Shown here: positions 13,802 to 25,751 of the stretch, in pieces
Position numbering within the stretch: position 1 is the stretch's first letter
Layout: the number at the start of each line of letters is the position of its first letter
Assembly (NCBI GenBank): GCA_013368315.1
Contig: JAACJM010000052.1
Coordinates: 372,001 to 436,000, forward strand
Direction of reading: 5' to 3'
Length of the DNA stretch: 64,000 bases
Source of the DNA: Tetrapyrgos nigripes
Taxonomy: Eukaryota; Basidiomycota; Agaricomycetes; Agaricales; Campanellaceae
Notes under the pieces: generated by a model
Told to the model about the DNA's origin: nothing
The model's input: only the letters and a program-made list of their open reading frames with translations
Database searches by the model: none
Position numbers and translations under genes: made by a program

Positions 13802-14269
13802 ATCGCAAAAAAAAAAAAAATCCGATCAGGTCAAAGGCACTCCATCGGCGGGCTTTTGGCCAAGCCCCGGCTTCTATTACCTAAACGTGAAGTTGTACCA
13901 CCATCATTTCCAACACACTTGCAACGACCTCTTGTACAATCAAGAGATGGCCTCAAAGCACGTCTTCCCGAAACCAAGACAATACGGCTAATGCCTGCAT
14001 CTTATTCCCTCAAAACCGCCATTCTCCGAAGTCCTTTCATACAACCAGCTCCAAACCGGCTCATATAGTCCTTTCATTTCCTCTTCCGGCTTTGCACCCA
14101 GGCAGCTCGCCTTGCCTCAATATCTGCTCAAGATGTACTTTTGCATGATTCTCACTCCGCTATAGTTTATTTTAGTGCTGTACCTACAGTAACATAGTGT
14201 AGAAGGTTCGAGACGCACAGTGTTGGTATTACAAACAGAATGTGAGCTCGAGTACTACACCCCCAAGAG

Positions 14270-14350
14270 GTCAATTATGGGTTACCCGCGGGTTGAGCGA
14301 ACCGTGGGCTGCCAGTGGGTGAACCCGCAGTCAAACCGAAGGTGAAAATG
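14270..14350. repeat. Left subterminal GC-rich repeat block
   Basis: Contains gggttacccgcgggttg, accgtgggctgcc and aacccgcag followed by caaaccgaagg. The same words occur at the right end (21095-21165), partly direct and partly inverted. Such subterminal arrays are transposase or TnpA binding sites in CACTA elements; that role is inferred here. Confidence 0.55.
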
Positions 14351-14717
14351 TCGACGGGTTGGGTCTGTCCAATAAGCTCAGAACAGATCAGACCTTTCCC
14401 AAAGCGGTAAATGATCGATGCCGCGATGACGTGTAACTAAACTACATCATCCACCTTGCTTCAGCTCGCTCATATACCTGTCGTCTTTCCTGCTGTTCCA
14501 CCGTGTAAAAACTCTATAATATGAATCCCTGCAATTGTCCGTCTGTATTTTGCATGCCATCTGAGGTAAATGAATGAAGTCCAACCAGACAGTGAACCAA
14601 CCATCAGATTCGAAAGACATGCACCAGTCATGTGTCTATAGTTACTCAGGCTGTTAAATACCGTTCGCAGACACTCCACCAAGCCATCTCATCTCGTCTG
14701 AACCAGCTTTGTTTACC

Positions 14718-17700
14718 ATGTCTAGTCAACAACTTGATCCTGAAAGTAAGCTCTCATTTTCACGGCCTCAACAAGCGTTGTCTCATGATTGCCTTATGAA
14801 TTACCTCTTTTTTTAGTCTTTGAAAGGCGTGTGCAGGATAATAGGTACCGATGCCGCTCATGCGATGATGGCAAATGGCGGCAACCCCATCATGCCTTGC
14901 AACACGCTGGTAGAGATACACACATCCGTAGACTGAATCGCTCTGCCCATATTTCTCAATCTCCTGCAATACCGACACATGATCCTGCAGAAGTTCATGG
15001 AGGTCGTCATCGAGAGTTGACTGTATTAGGACCTCTGATGCAAGCTATTCAGGAAACGATGGATCCAGATAATTTGGCAATGCGCGCTGAGCGGCGACAG
15101 GTATTTTTTGACAGCCAACCTACATTGGAAGAGGATGTCCACATGGCCGATAATCAATATGATTTTGGCAACATGGAGCTTGCGCCGCCTCCTGACGAAG
15201 CCTTCTTACATCAATTAACGCAGTCATTTCAAGATTATCTGGTGAACGGAATTTCACCTGATCTGGCTTCAGACTCCGATGAGGATGACTCGCGCCCAGA
15301 TGACGAAGTTGCGCCCACTAATGCAGATTCACCTGGTAAGTACGAGTGGCACGTCAAGAGTCTTCTAGTTCTAAGTGCTTTCAACCTGTTAGTTCTTCAG
15401 TACGGTGCTTCCCGAAGACGGGGGAAAGAAGCAGACCCACAATGGTTTCCGTGGAATGATAAAACTGTAAGTTCTGTTAAAAGATCCAGCTCAATTCTTA
15501 TCTGACATGAATTTATTTGAAAGACCTGCGTCCTTGATATCTTGCAGCATTTGCCACGATCGACATTCTCCGACAGGCAAATGGAAGTCATATCGTGGGC
15601 ACTTCGAGTCATGAATGTTCTGGAAGTACCGAGTGTTGATGCTATGAAGAATGTACAGAGGATGTTGGAAGCACTTTGCGGTATCCGAACATTGCGATAT
15701 GATGGTGCACTTGGGCATATTTACTATACAAATTCCCTCAAGGATATCATCAGCAGGGTAAGAGCTTTGATGACATTCCTTCGCAAATATTATGCTCATC
15801 GTACGAAGGAAATTGCCAATCCTCGTGTCCGATCCAAGTTATTTTTCTATCCTCAGCTTACGGATGATGGACATGTTGACAGTGCACGGCATGCGACTCG
15901 ATGGCTTCACGAACTGGACTCGAATCTCACCACTCCTATGATTCGAGTAGACAATCAAGATTTTTATCTTTTCGAACCTTGCCGTCTTTCCACGGGACAA
16001 TATTGCGTGCCATATCGTTGGGTAGAGCAAGTGACAAAGGAAGGTTGTGAAATTGTAGGTTGGGCCTGGAATTTAGTTGCGTATGGGGACGGTTGGATCG
16101 TACAAAAGCATCATCAATTGAGCTTTCGGGCTTCTCAATTGTTCACTCCTTTTCCTCGTCTAAAACAAAATTTCGAAGCCAGAGATATTCCCAATCCTAG
16201 CAACATTATTGGTGCGTTGAAAAGCTGAATAACTTGAATTTCTTCCCTCCCTTCTGATCACCTCGCTTAGGTATGGTCAATTCTGATATTCAGCAGGCGG
16301 TGGTCAGTCCGTGGACATACACAGATCCATCTATGGGAAATGCTTGGCGAGAGAAAGCAAAGGGTCACCGAGTCTACGCGTTTCCAATTTGGCTTTACTG
16401 CGACGATACATCCGGAAACAAATCCAAGAAGTGGAATAAGCATAATTCCTTTCTCTTCACTGCTGCTGGTCTTGACCCGACTGAGGCTCACTCTGAGTAT
16501 CACGTACATTTTCTGGCTACATCAAATACGGCACCTCCATTAGAGATGCTTGATGGTATACTTGATCAGCTTGAGTAAGTGATTTCGTTTTGATTACTTT
16601 CATGAAACTAAACCTCATGATCAAATTTCAATTTGTTAGAGAGGGTGAAACTCATGGCATCTGGGCATTTGACTGTGTCCATAAAGAAATGGTGCTGATG
16701 ATTGTCTCTGTCCTTGCAATGCTGGGTGACAATCCTATGCAATCTGAGTTTGCATGTCATATAGGGCTTATGGGTAAATTCTTTTGGCGTTGCTGCTTTG
16801 CAAAGGGCAAAGACATCGCTTCAAAAGGACCTGAAAGCCCCACTGTTGCTCCCCTCATTTCCAGTGATACCACATCTGTCGCAAGTTCAGCATCTGAAGC
16901 CAGTTCAGGCAAGCAGCTGAAGGAAAGCCTTGTTGATCTAATTGCAAGAGCCAAACGATTCTTTGAGGTGGGCTTTAATTAAATGTACATCTCACATCGC
17001 AGATACTCACACAAGAGATTCAACCCAGATTCATCACATACGCACCAAAAGACGTACCATGGCTGATCTCAAGACAATGTTCACGTACTCCACAAAAATT
17101 GGTGGGAAGACAAAAGCAGGAGAGATTAAGACTTCCCTTGGTATTAAAGATACCTACCAAGATCATTTCACAGACTCGATCTTTCAGTTCATCAAGACGT
17201 TAACGGGTTCAAAAGATCAGAAACAAGCTCAAGTGAATGAGCTTCTCCAAGGGTTTCCTGCAAATGTATGCAGCCCAGTTTGGAGAATCAAAGGTATTTC
17301 TGCGTACTCCCTGGATTTTTTGATTAGGAGCTAACAAGTGTAAAAAGACTTGGATCCCCATCGCGATACCCCAGTTGAAATTCTGCATGTTGTTCTGCTT
17401 GGCTTTGTGAAGTATTTCTGGCGAGATGCAATGGCCAGACTGTCAGCTGATCAGAAGACTCTGTTAATTGTCCGACTGACATCATTCAATGTTGATGGTC
17501 TGGAGTTATCGCCTCTCGCCAGAACGACATTGGTCAAATATGCTGGATCTCTTGTTGGTCGTGATTTTCGTATTATCGCTCAGGTGGCTCCTTTTGTCCT
17601 TTATGATCTCGTACCAGAGGAGTGTTTTTCGACATGGATAGCCCTGTCCCAGTTAATTCCTTTAATCTGGCAGCCTGTTATTGACAATATGGAGTCATTT

Positions 17701-19005
17701 TTGGTAAGCACTGAGAGCTCTCAGCTCGGCTTTCAACATATGTATTGATAGCTCTCTTAGCAAAAACTGCAAATCGCGATTGACAATTTTCTGAATTGTA
17801 CTGCTCGCTGGACTCCCCGATGGTTCAATAAACCCAAATTTCATGTCCTCCTTCATCTTCCCGAGCATATCCGTCGGTTTGGACCTGCAATACTCTTTGC
17901 TACTGAAACATTTGAAGCATATAATGCTATCATTCGAGGATTTAGCATCCACAGCAATCGACAGGCGCCATCTCGTGACATAGCTATGGAGTTTGCGGGT
18001 CTTAATCGTGTGCGCCACCTTCTTAGTGGTGGATGGTTTCGGGCCCCTCAAAAGTCACTCGAACCCTTGAATGAATCAGAGATGGATCATTTAACAGCCG
18101 AAGATTTCTGTATCATTGGGTCACTCCCCCGACAGTTGATTGATGGAGATCTCTTTCTTCAAAGAATGGTTGGTTTTGTGCATATGAAGACACCTGCTGC
18201 TCGGATACATTTTGAATCCAACTCACACTTTCTTGAATGGAAGCATACACAGATGGCCAAGTACGCTCAAGATACAGGATACTCGAAGCACTGCTGGAGG
18301 CTTTGCGATTGGTTTCGCCTTTCCAACAATGGCCGATGTCGACAAGGATCAATTGTAATTTTTCGCTCAACAAGGGGGACTGCCCTTGGCAGAGTCTCTG
18401 AAATCCTGCAGGCTGATGCGGATACTCAAAATATTGAGAATGGAAAGCCTTCTTTGGTCTTACTCGAAGGCGTCATTGCTGGTGCAGCCTCCCCAGTCTA
18501 CAAAATGCCAAGGTTACAGTTTTGTCAACAATTCTTAGTGGTTACAGCTGGGGTACGCCTTGATTTTTGTGTGAATAAATATATGTTACTCAATGCCTTG
18601 AAGGATATCCTCTGCGCTGTCAATGCTCAACATCACTGCAGTGGAAACACCTGCTCTGTCTCCACGAGAATGCAAATACAATCACAAGAGAGAATCCAAA
18701 TCACTGCTCCCACCAAAGTTTTTATTCACGACAATCCTGATCAATTGGTTCTCAATACTGCCCAAATGCGAGATTTTGCACATATCCTCCCGTTCACGAC
18801 CCCTTCTTTGCCGCCGAACAGAGAGGAATCTATTGTAATAGGTGCCAAAAGAGAAATCAGCACACCCAGCGGCAAGAAGGCAAAACAGAAATCATTGTTG
18901 CAGAAAATTATGCGAGGGAGCACCAGATCCACAGGTGTGGCAGTCCAGTCGCTGCTTCGCCATGAGTCTCGACCCGACAGTGGTGAAGAGGAGCGTGGAA
19001 ATTGA
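14718..19005 (+). CDS. Transposase of the Plavaka/CACTA-like element (Tnp2-type DDE)
   Basis: Multi-exon gene. ATG at 14718 starts MSSQQLDPE, and splicing leads into RYRCRSCDDGKW..H..H, a possible zinc finger at the N-terminus. Later blocks typical of this transposase group are FPIWLYCDDTSGNKSKKWNK, FLFTAAGLDPTEAHSEYHVH, LGDNPMQSEFACHIG, DTPVEILHVVLLGFVKYFW and KPKFHVLLHLPEHIRRFGPA. In related proteins the aspartates in YCDD and GDNP are candidate metal ligands of the DDE site; this is inference. A long C-terminal domain ends at 19005. Introns are short and I found no disabling stop in the blocks checked, so the gene may be functional. It would cut and paste the element in the nucleus, acting on the TIRs. 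Confidence 0.8.
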
Positions 19006-19249
19006 AGTTGCCGCATATGGTGGCTGCACGTGATGTCGCTACACCTTGTTGATTCTTCGTCTGTTGACACTTTTCTTCCTTGTTTCCTGGCAATTTTCTG
19101 GTATCCAGTGTCTCGAATGTTCCATAATCCTCATGTTCTGCTCAAGATCCACTTCCGCCTTCAACCCTAATTCTTTAAGGTCACCGCTGTCAGGCCTTTT
19201 CCCTCATAAAGGCGAGCAGTGACTTGTTTTGCTCTCTGTGGACTCAGTC

Positions 19250-20929
19250 ATGCACCATTTGGCTCGCAACACTCCCCCTCCTCCACCTGGTTTTGAGAGA
19301 CGTGCATCACATAGTCGCACTCCCTCTTCTCAGAGTGCTCTCCCGACTCCATCCGTGTTTGTGGACGCCATCTCCAAAAATCTCACTCTCACGGACCAGC
19401 AAAATGGCGATTTACATGCTCTCGCTGCTGTAAGTTGACTTTAACTTCTTGATGCTCACTCATCATATACTTTACCACAGCTGGGCCGGAACCTCGATCC
19501 AGCATACGTGTTACTCCACTTGAGCAGTCACACGCAAATGCTTCGACTTCAAAACACACTGGATGCGCTCATGGACAAGGACACCAGTACAGCTGCCGTA
19601 TTAGAGGAGTTCAAAGGTCGGGTTGAGGAGAACTGGGCCCCAAATCACGAACAAAAGGTACGTTTCATCAAGCATATGTATTGTTCAATAAACTAATGAA
19701 ACTAACAAGAGCGCGATTGATAGGATTATCAAACTGACCATCATCAATCCCTCGCGCACATCCTATGCATTAGTGGATGATGAGGTAGCCGTAAGTCCGT
19801 TTTCACCCCGATATTATGTTTTTTTTTTTGACTGCACTCGTGACAGGCCAAACTTAAGGAAGAGAAGGACAAGCATGGTCTTGTGTTTGTCTACGACAAA
19901 CAGGCTCGGCAAGACACCCTCAAAGCTCATGTGAAAAATGTGACAAACGACAGGAAAGGGACTCTGCGGCGTCACGTATGTCCTTTATCTTTTTCTTGAT
20001 ACTGATTGACGACTTTTGGTTGTAGATTTTGGAATCCTTCGGCGAGGTTGGCAAGGGATGCTCTTTGGAAAAGGCCACAGCAAAAGTCCTCAAGGCGTTT
20101 GAGGTCATTCCGTCCGACAAGGACCGTCCACTATATGTAGCTCGTGTAGCATTGTTGGTGCGTGTCTCAACTGTCCTCATGGTTCATCTCTAATTATCAC
20201 ATCTAGCGTCGTTACGCCCGGGAGGAATGCATGGAAGACGGCAAAACTACTATCAGCACTGACATCATCGAAACAAATCACAGCGAAACCAGTTCGACGG
20301 TTGCAAAACGCACGGGCTCAGGCACGGTCAAGTCAACCAAGAAGTCCAAGGGGTTTCTGGCAGGCTTTGATGAGTTTCTGAAGGTGAAGAGAGATGGTTT
20401 GGGTTTGAGTTTTGACTCTGAAAAGTGGAGAGCGTGAGTGACTCGTCTTCTGTTTACTTTTCTTCTTCACTAACAGGTCCCAAGGTATTTGCAGGAGACA
20501 ATGGCGAAGGAGCAACAACTGAGTCAAGCAGCTATCGCAGCCCCCCAACCGACTCAACAGTCGTTGTTGCTTGGCATCGAGTTGCCGCCTGCAAGTCCGG
20601 CTCCATTCATGACACCGTTATCCCAGTCTTTCCTCTCGTCTTCCTCTCCAATGGGCTCTCCTCACACTCAGCATTCCAGCCCCATGCTTCCCTATTCAGG
20701 GTTTTCTGGGCCTCAGCATTCTGATCCCGACTCTATGGAGGGTGCGAGAGGTAGTGTCGACCTCCCCTGGCCAGCTGGCAGTGGAACCGGGTATAGTAGT
20801 CATTTCCGGTCATCATATGACCATCAAAATCATCCTGGATCTTCGCCGTTGAACCAGGAGACTGATGTGGAGGTTGAGGGTCATATCAGAGGTGCTACCC
20901 GTGGTAGAGCTTGGGAGTTGGGGCAGTAA
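19250..20929 (+). CDS. Second, accessory protein of the transposon, function unknown
   Basis: Multi-exon gene starting 245 bp after the transposase on the same strand and inside the TIRs. Start ATG at 19250 (MHHLARNTPPPPPGFERR); exons 19250-19429, 19481-19657, from 19710, and others, ending at 20929. An N-terminal Pro/Ser-rich part is followed by a helical domain (LGRNLDPAYVLLHL, LQNTLDALMDKDTSTAAVLE) and a basic domain (KAHVKNVTNDRKGTLRRHIL, VALLRRYAREE). A Lys-rich linker (TVKSTKKSKGF) and a Ser/Pro/Gln-rich tail end the protein. I recognise no family. By position it could be the counterpart of TnpA in plant CACTA elements, binding the subterminal repeats, but nothing in the sequence proves this. 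Confidence 0.65.
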
Positions 20930-21094
20930 ATCATAGTGTTATACTGTATATACAACGAAATGCGAAAACAATTTTCTTGACCTGATTATCTCGGACTGAT
21001 AAGAATGATTATATATATGGCTTATCTACCAGCTGCCAAATATGGGTTTCCGCCTATTGAGTAAGTGGCTTCTTTTTGATGTGGGTGCTGCCCT

Positions 21095-21165
21095 TCGGTT
21101 GACGGTGGGCTGCCGAAACGCGGGTTACCCATTGGTAACCCGTGTGTAACCCGCGGGCGGTCCAG
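21095..21165. repeat. Right subterminal GC-rich repeat block
   Basis: Contains cttcggttgac, cggtgggctgccg, cgggttacccat, ggtaacccgtg and taacccgcgggcgg, sharing words with the left block at 14270-14350. Confidence 0.55.
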
Positions 21166-21424
21166 CCCAGCTTTAAACGGTGGTTTGTCCCTTGGGAGTG
21201 TATAGTCTACAGCCACTATGCAACTTGTGCATATTGTAGTCCTAATAAAGTATGATTACATCTAGAACAAGTTCTATAGCAGTATGGAATCAAGAGTGCT
21301 CAGCAAGGTCGCGTACTTGTCGCGTACTGTAACCTGTGGGCAAGCCGGGACTCGGCCAAAACGATGCCCCGATCTAGTGCCGTTGAGCCTTTGAGGTCGA
21401 CCCTCGTGAAAAAAAAAACGATCG

Positions 21425-21450
21425 TCCGTATATTTATTGAATTTGCTCTA
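21425..21450 (-). repeat. Right TIR of the 7.7-kb transposon
   Basis: The reverse complement starts TAGAGCAAATTC and ends AAATATACGGA, matching the left TIR at 23 of 26 positions. Confidence 0.85.
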
Positions 21451-21451
21451 A

Positions 21452-21575
21452 TATCCGGCGTAAGAACCTGCGCCGCCGGTCAAACCGTATGCTTCTGCTT
21501 CTTGGACTTCTAGGCCCTGGATCGGATAATACCCATCGACACTGTACTCCCGAGCTGGTCCCTGGCGGATCAAGC
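21452..21575 (-). pseudogene. Coding-like fragment abutting the transposon's right end
   Basis: On the minus strand an open frame follows an acceptor-like ccctatag: it starts GLIRQGPAREYSVDGYYPIQ and runs on to GGAGSYAGY exactly at the transposon boundary. Codon use and residue mix look protein-like. No matching continuation is obvious beyond the left TIR, which is AT-rich. It may be the tail of a gene cut by the insertion. I do not recognise the family. Confidence 0.4.
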
Positions 21576-21886
21576 CTATAGGGCATCAATCAAGTCTTCG
21601 GGAGATCGGGATGATGAACAGTTCCAGCACTGGAGATCCAGAAAGGACAAAGACAGAACTGCAAGTCAAGCATTAATGCGGCGAAGTTGTCGTATCGGAA
21701 TATTGCGGAATAGCATAGCAGAGGGAGGAGTGGACACATTCGTGTATTTACTAATTTACGAACAAATATAGCATACTTAATACTTAGAGCAGAATGGAAT
21801 AAGACAACGATAGGCAACAAGGTAAACAACGTGCAATAAGTCGCGTAGAGCGGCATGCAAGTACAGAAGGGAAAAAGAATCCGCAC

Positions 21887-23868
21887 TCAAACGAGCATAC
21901 AATTCAAAGAGCTGTCCCAGTCCTCAGAGCCTACTCCTTCTGCAACTATGAAAAGCCCCGTTGGGTCATATGTATCCTTGATAACCTTCAAGCGTTCATA
22001 ATGATCTCCAAAAAAGGTATGCTGTGGATTGGGTTCATACAAGGATCCCTAAGGAGAAGAAGGAATTTTCAGTACGCAAGGACGCCGAATAGTCCAAAAC
22101 CAGAAGCTAGAAACGAACCTCATTGAAGTAAGTCCCGCCTCCTGGAGCTAAGCTCTCCAAAACGGCCAAATCGTCCTTGAGTTTTTCTTGAACAACACGA
22201 TACTCATCCACCGTCACGCCGGATTCCCAAACAGCTCCAGAAAGCAATAGCATAGTTGCATTGCGCCAGGCAGGGTTTAGTCCAACAGAATCTGGGTCAA
22301 TTTGGGAAACTTGGCCGCCGGCGACGTGACTGCAAATGTGGGAGGTCAGTATCTTGCTGGAAGTTTGAGAAGTGATACGCACACCAGCAGGATAAGGTCC
22401 AAATTCATAATAACATCAAGTAGATGCTCGGAATCATCAAACACCTCTCGGGGGAGTAAACGGGAAATCAGTTCATTGTTGAGACCCACTCCGGTATCAG
22501 GAGTTCCAAAGAAGGCTTGATAGAAACTATCAAACTCGTTAAAGGGAATAATCTGTATGACCGCATCTTCTTGCGCATTGCGCACAAAATCGAGGAATGG
22601 GGTGAGAGTCGCATTGGTATCGGCCAAAGAGACATTAGGTGCAACCATTAAAAGGCTAAAGCTTGCGGGGGTAAGCATTGTTAGGTATGCCCCCCATCCC
22701 GCATCCGAAAGACCAGGCCAGAGCTTCAGGTATTCAGTGAGAATATCTTTCTTGACAGCGGACGATGAGAGATTGCAGTCGACAGTGGTGACGGTCAAAG
22801 GAGAGATTTCGTGTGTACGATATGTGACGGAGGTTACGACACCATATGTGCCTCCACCTCCACCTCTTACCGCCCAGAACAGATCGGAATTGAGGTAAGA
22901 GTTGGCCTTTAGATGCTCCCCGGAAGCAGTGACGATTGTAACTTGAACAACGTTGTCGACACCTATAGAAGTTTTGCGATAAGTGGGAAGTTGCAGATGA
23001 ACCTGAAAAAAGAATATTCACCAAGTCCGTGCTGAGGCGAAAACGCGCTATGCCCGCCGCCTTGCATCCATCCGCCGGCAGCACCAACCGAGCCTCCAGC
23101 AGTCAGACCTCCAACGATGAAGCGGCCGTTTGCCTGAGCAGCATCGTATGCTTCATGCCATTGGACGCCAGCTTGTAGGGTAAGTGCTATTCTGAACGTT
23201 AGAGGTAATTCTACATGTAGCTTGATGGGTAGTCACCGTAGTATGTCTCATTCTCCGGAGCACCCTCGGGAACGAAAGTTGGACTGGCAGTGATGTTCTT
23301 CAGATGATGGGTCCATATCATGAAAGCACCTCTAGCAGCGCTTCGGCCTAGTAAGTCATGGCTGAATAGGAATCAACATATTGAAACGATAGTCAAAGTA
23401 CATCATCACTTACCCAGTATTGTGGACAACAACACGAAGGTCATGGTCTACTGCAAATTTTACAGCAGCCTGAATATCCTCCACGGTACGAGCATCCACG
23501 CCAATCGTAGGGATACTTCCCTGCTCGCATGGAAAGCCGAGGGTCGTGTTGAGATAGCACGCCTCAATGGTTCCATTTGGGAAGATGAAGGTCTCGAAAT
23601 TGGGAAATACCATAGCGCCTGCTTGGTCTGCCCGCCATATGCCGATGAAGGCGTTTGCTTGAACGTCTGTGCAATTTCCAGAAGGGTTGGATTCAGGATA
23701 GCATGCGGACTCGGGGGGCACTGGGTGAACCAGTGGCTGAGAAATTGTTGACTGGAGCTGGGCAAAATCGTCCACGGTGGGCCAGCAGGGGTCTCCATGA
23801 AGACAGCGACATCTAGGTTTGCTGAGCACACCAGATGCGAACAATGCTAACCACCAGACACCTTTCAT
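21887..23868 (-). CDS. Secreted FAD-linked oxidoreductase (isoamyl-alcohol-oxidase/BBE-like), copy 1
   Basis: ATG at 23866-23868, TGA at 21887-21889. Starts with signal peptide MKGVWWLALFASGVLS, then a Cys-rich stretch CRCLHGDPCWPT. The FAD-binding domain (PF01565 type) shows IGVDARTVEDIQAAVKFAVD, then VVVHNTGHDLLGRS, where the His after NTG is the usual covalent flavin site. FIVGGLTAGGSVGAAGGWMQ, GGGHSAFSPQHGLG and LFWAVRGGGGGTYGVV follow. The C-terminus holds the BBE segment (NPQHTFFGDHYERL) and ends NCMLV. The Cys that makes a second flavin bond in plant berberine bridge enzymes appears absent here, so mono-covalent FAD is inferred. It oxidises an unknown alcohol or phenolic/alkaloid substrate outside the cell. 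A near-identical copy lies at 52231-54216; both look intact. Confidence 0.9.
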
Positions 23869-23912
23869 GAGGAGTAGAGGGACTTGTGAGGAAATCGATT
23901 TTCATGCCTCTG

Positions 23913-23920
23913 CTTTTATA
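23913..23920 (-). promoter_or_regulatory. TATA box of FAD oxidase copy 1
   Basis: TATAAAAG on the minus strand, about 45 bp before the ATG; the same element is kept at 54261-54268 before copy 2. Confidence 0.6.
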
Positions 23921-24469
23921 GTAGCTAGTCTTGACAAGGATCTGAATATAACGAAGGAAGTTGGAAGGAAGGTTAGAGGACCTCGCTGATTATGTAAAAT
24001 GTAGACAGACTCTCTCGGAGCTCGGTACTTGCCAACGCCTCGCTCTTAACAGAAGTGTGCCCGGATTGCGCCTTGCGAAAATTTGCCTGAGCTCGGCATC
24101 CTACTGATCAGTTAGGAGAAAGATACAACAATGCCAGTAAACCGTCCATAACATAAGACCGTACTGGTCACTACCTTTCACTCCGGATCCAATGTCCGTG
24201 GATCAAACCCAACGATCCTATTGCAGTCGACCATTTTATTCGACCAAGGGATTCATAATATTGAGGTCTCGAAAACACTGAGCCAAAAACACTGGTAAAG
24301 TCAATAGTCACCAGTACAAACTGGTTGCAGCACGAACCTTCATGAACACGGCAAGAGGGCTGAATAATAAGCTTCAGTTCCGATATCGGCGAGGGACTAT
24401 GGACATGGCAAAACAGCCGTTCATTCGTGACAGTGGTTTGAGGAGAGTAGAGATCGTCGTTGATGACCA

Positions 24470-24935
24470 CGGTCATAAAGTCGCCCGTGCTGTACAAGAA
24501 GCTCTGATGTATGCAGTGAGAAATTCTAACAATAAGTAGACAAAACCCATAGTAACGACTATGGCGCCCAAGTCAAATCTCAACACAGAGTCGCCAGAAC
24601 GCGGGCTAGCTCCATTGCTGTTTTGACAAGAAGCAGAAAACACAGAGAACAAAAGGAATGGAGAAAACCACTGCATCTGCGACAGTGGTTCGAAGAGAGG
24701 TAAAATGGATGAAGTATAGAAGTGCGTTAATCACGATGGTGAAAGGTCGTCCGAGTTGTCCATCTGGACACAGCTCGTAGTAACAAAATTGCACCCAGGA
24801 AAGGACTGGAATGGTGTAGCAGGATTGTCGACCATAGGTCCTGTCCGATATTAGGATAATACAACACACTGTATTCAAAAAGCAGAAAAAGCATCACTAC
24901 GAACTCCAGCGACCATCCTGCCAACCTCACTACAA
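24470..24935 (-). pseudogene. Hydrophobic coding-like segments, possible decayed membrane-protein gene
   Basis: Three overlapping minus-strand frames carry transmembrane-like stretches: MLFLLFEYSVLYYPN (about 24895), PFTIVINALLYFIHFTSL with VFSIPFVLCVFCFLS (24610-24750), and GAIVVTMGFVYLLLEFL (about 24530). They suggest exons of a multi-pass protein. I could not join them with good splice sites and cannot name a family; a relic is as likely as a gene. Confidence 0.3.
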
Positions 24936-25096
24936 ACTCTCTATGTTTGTTCCGATCAAGTCATCCTTCCATGATAGAGGGCATCGCCGATGGTGGACGA
25001 ATGTTTTAACCCAGTGGATATCTCATTTGACGAGCATAGGAATGATGAAGCAGTGTTTAGAACATCTCCAAGTGATATGTTAGAACATTGTCGCAA

Positions 25097-25455
25097 TCAT
25101 TGAATATTCTCTGATGGGCTGCTGGACTTCAACTGTTCCTGATACACAAAGTCACTTGAGACGAACACCGCATGCGTAGAATTTACACACCTGCTTTGCG
25201 CGTTCCTCCGCTTCCATCTGGACCATAAGCTGAGCTTTCATCAGAAGTAGTTCTTCCATTGCTTCACATCCACCGACTTACTTCTGTTGATGACACGGTA
25301 AGTAAATGAAAACGGCGGTCATTGACGAGACACTTACCTCTGCCTCTCCGGATTGTGTCCCGATGAACAAACACGCCGGCGACTACCGTATAGCATGTAA
25401 GACCCGCGAGTGAGTAGACGGCGCCTCTGTGCAGTATGTCTAGCAGAGGTAACAT
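25097..25455 (-). CDS. Small Cox14-like mitochondrial membrane protein
   Basis: Three exons, 25338-25455, 25191-25261 and 25097-25132, splice in frame to about 74 codons. The N-terminus has LLDILHRGAVYSLAGLTCYT followed by VVAGVFVHRDT: one transmembrane helix led by a D-x-LHR motif. This matches the layout of Cox14, a 70-residue yeast protein that couples Cox1 translation to complex IV assembly in the inner mitochondrial membrane. The second part is a charged helix (MEELLLMKAQLMVQMEAEER). The first acceptor (gtgaag) is weak but gives the only long in-frame tail. A diverged copy of exon 1 lies on the opposite strand at 27469-27567. The family call rests on one motif and size, so it is tentative. 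Confidence 0.5.
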
Positions 25456-25751
25456 GGAGTGCTCGAGGTTCTTGGATGAAGGTCAAGGAAAAATTGCCTT
25501 TCCTAATGAGGAAGGCGGCGATAGCCGAGAACAGTTGCAACTTCGTATCAAAATGAAAACTTGATTGGGTATACAATTATCACTTGTTACAACCTATGTA
25601 GGTATCTACCTGTCTAAGTTGGCATGTCCATAATGCATAAAATCCTAGATGGTCCGTTTTGTACACTATGTCGAAACAGAAATTATTTTGAAAAGAAACA
25701 TAAATTTGTCCAAGAAGCAACCAAGAAGCGCCAAAATCTACATGGGCAGCA

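Larger units (their letters stand above)
13776..21450 (+). mobile_element. 7.7-kb two-gene DNA transposon, Plavaka/CACTA-like (CMC group)
   Basis: Bounded by imperfect 26-bp TIRs (13776-13801 and 21425-21450; 23 of 26 positions match), both beginning TAGAGCA and ending AAATATACGGA when read inward. A weaker inverted similarity continues about 70 bp inward (A/T run, then gtc..aaaggc and gccccgg-like blocks). The next base pair on both sides is AT, so a 2-bp target duplication is possible but not proven; the left flank is AT-rich. Inside are a transposase gene (14718-19005), a second gene (19250-20929) and GC-rich subterminal repeats at both ends. With both genes readable and the ends intact it may be recently active. 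Confidence 0.82.
21750..24500. repeat. Segmental duplication, copy 1 (FAD oxidase block)
   Basis: Matches 52090-54870 in direct orientation, including the 3' flank (cgcgtagagcggcatgca), the whole FAD-oxidase gene with its introns, and at least 500 bp upstream (gtaaaccgtcc, actccggatccaatgtcc, ctggttgcagcacgaacc). The copies differ by scattered substitutions and small indels. Confidence 0.9.
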
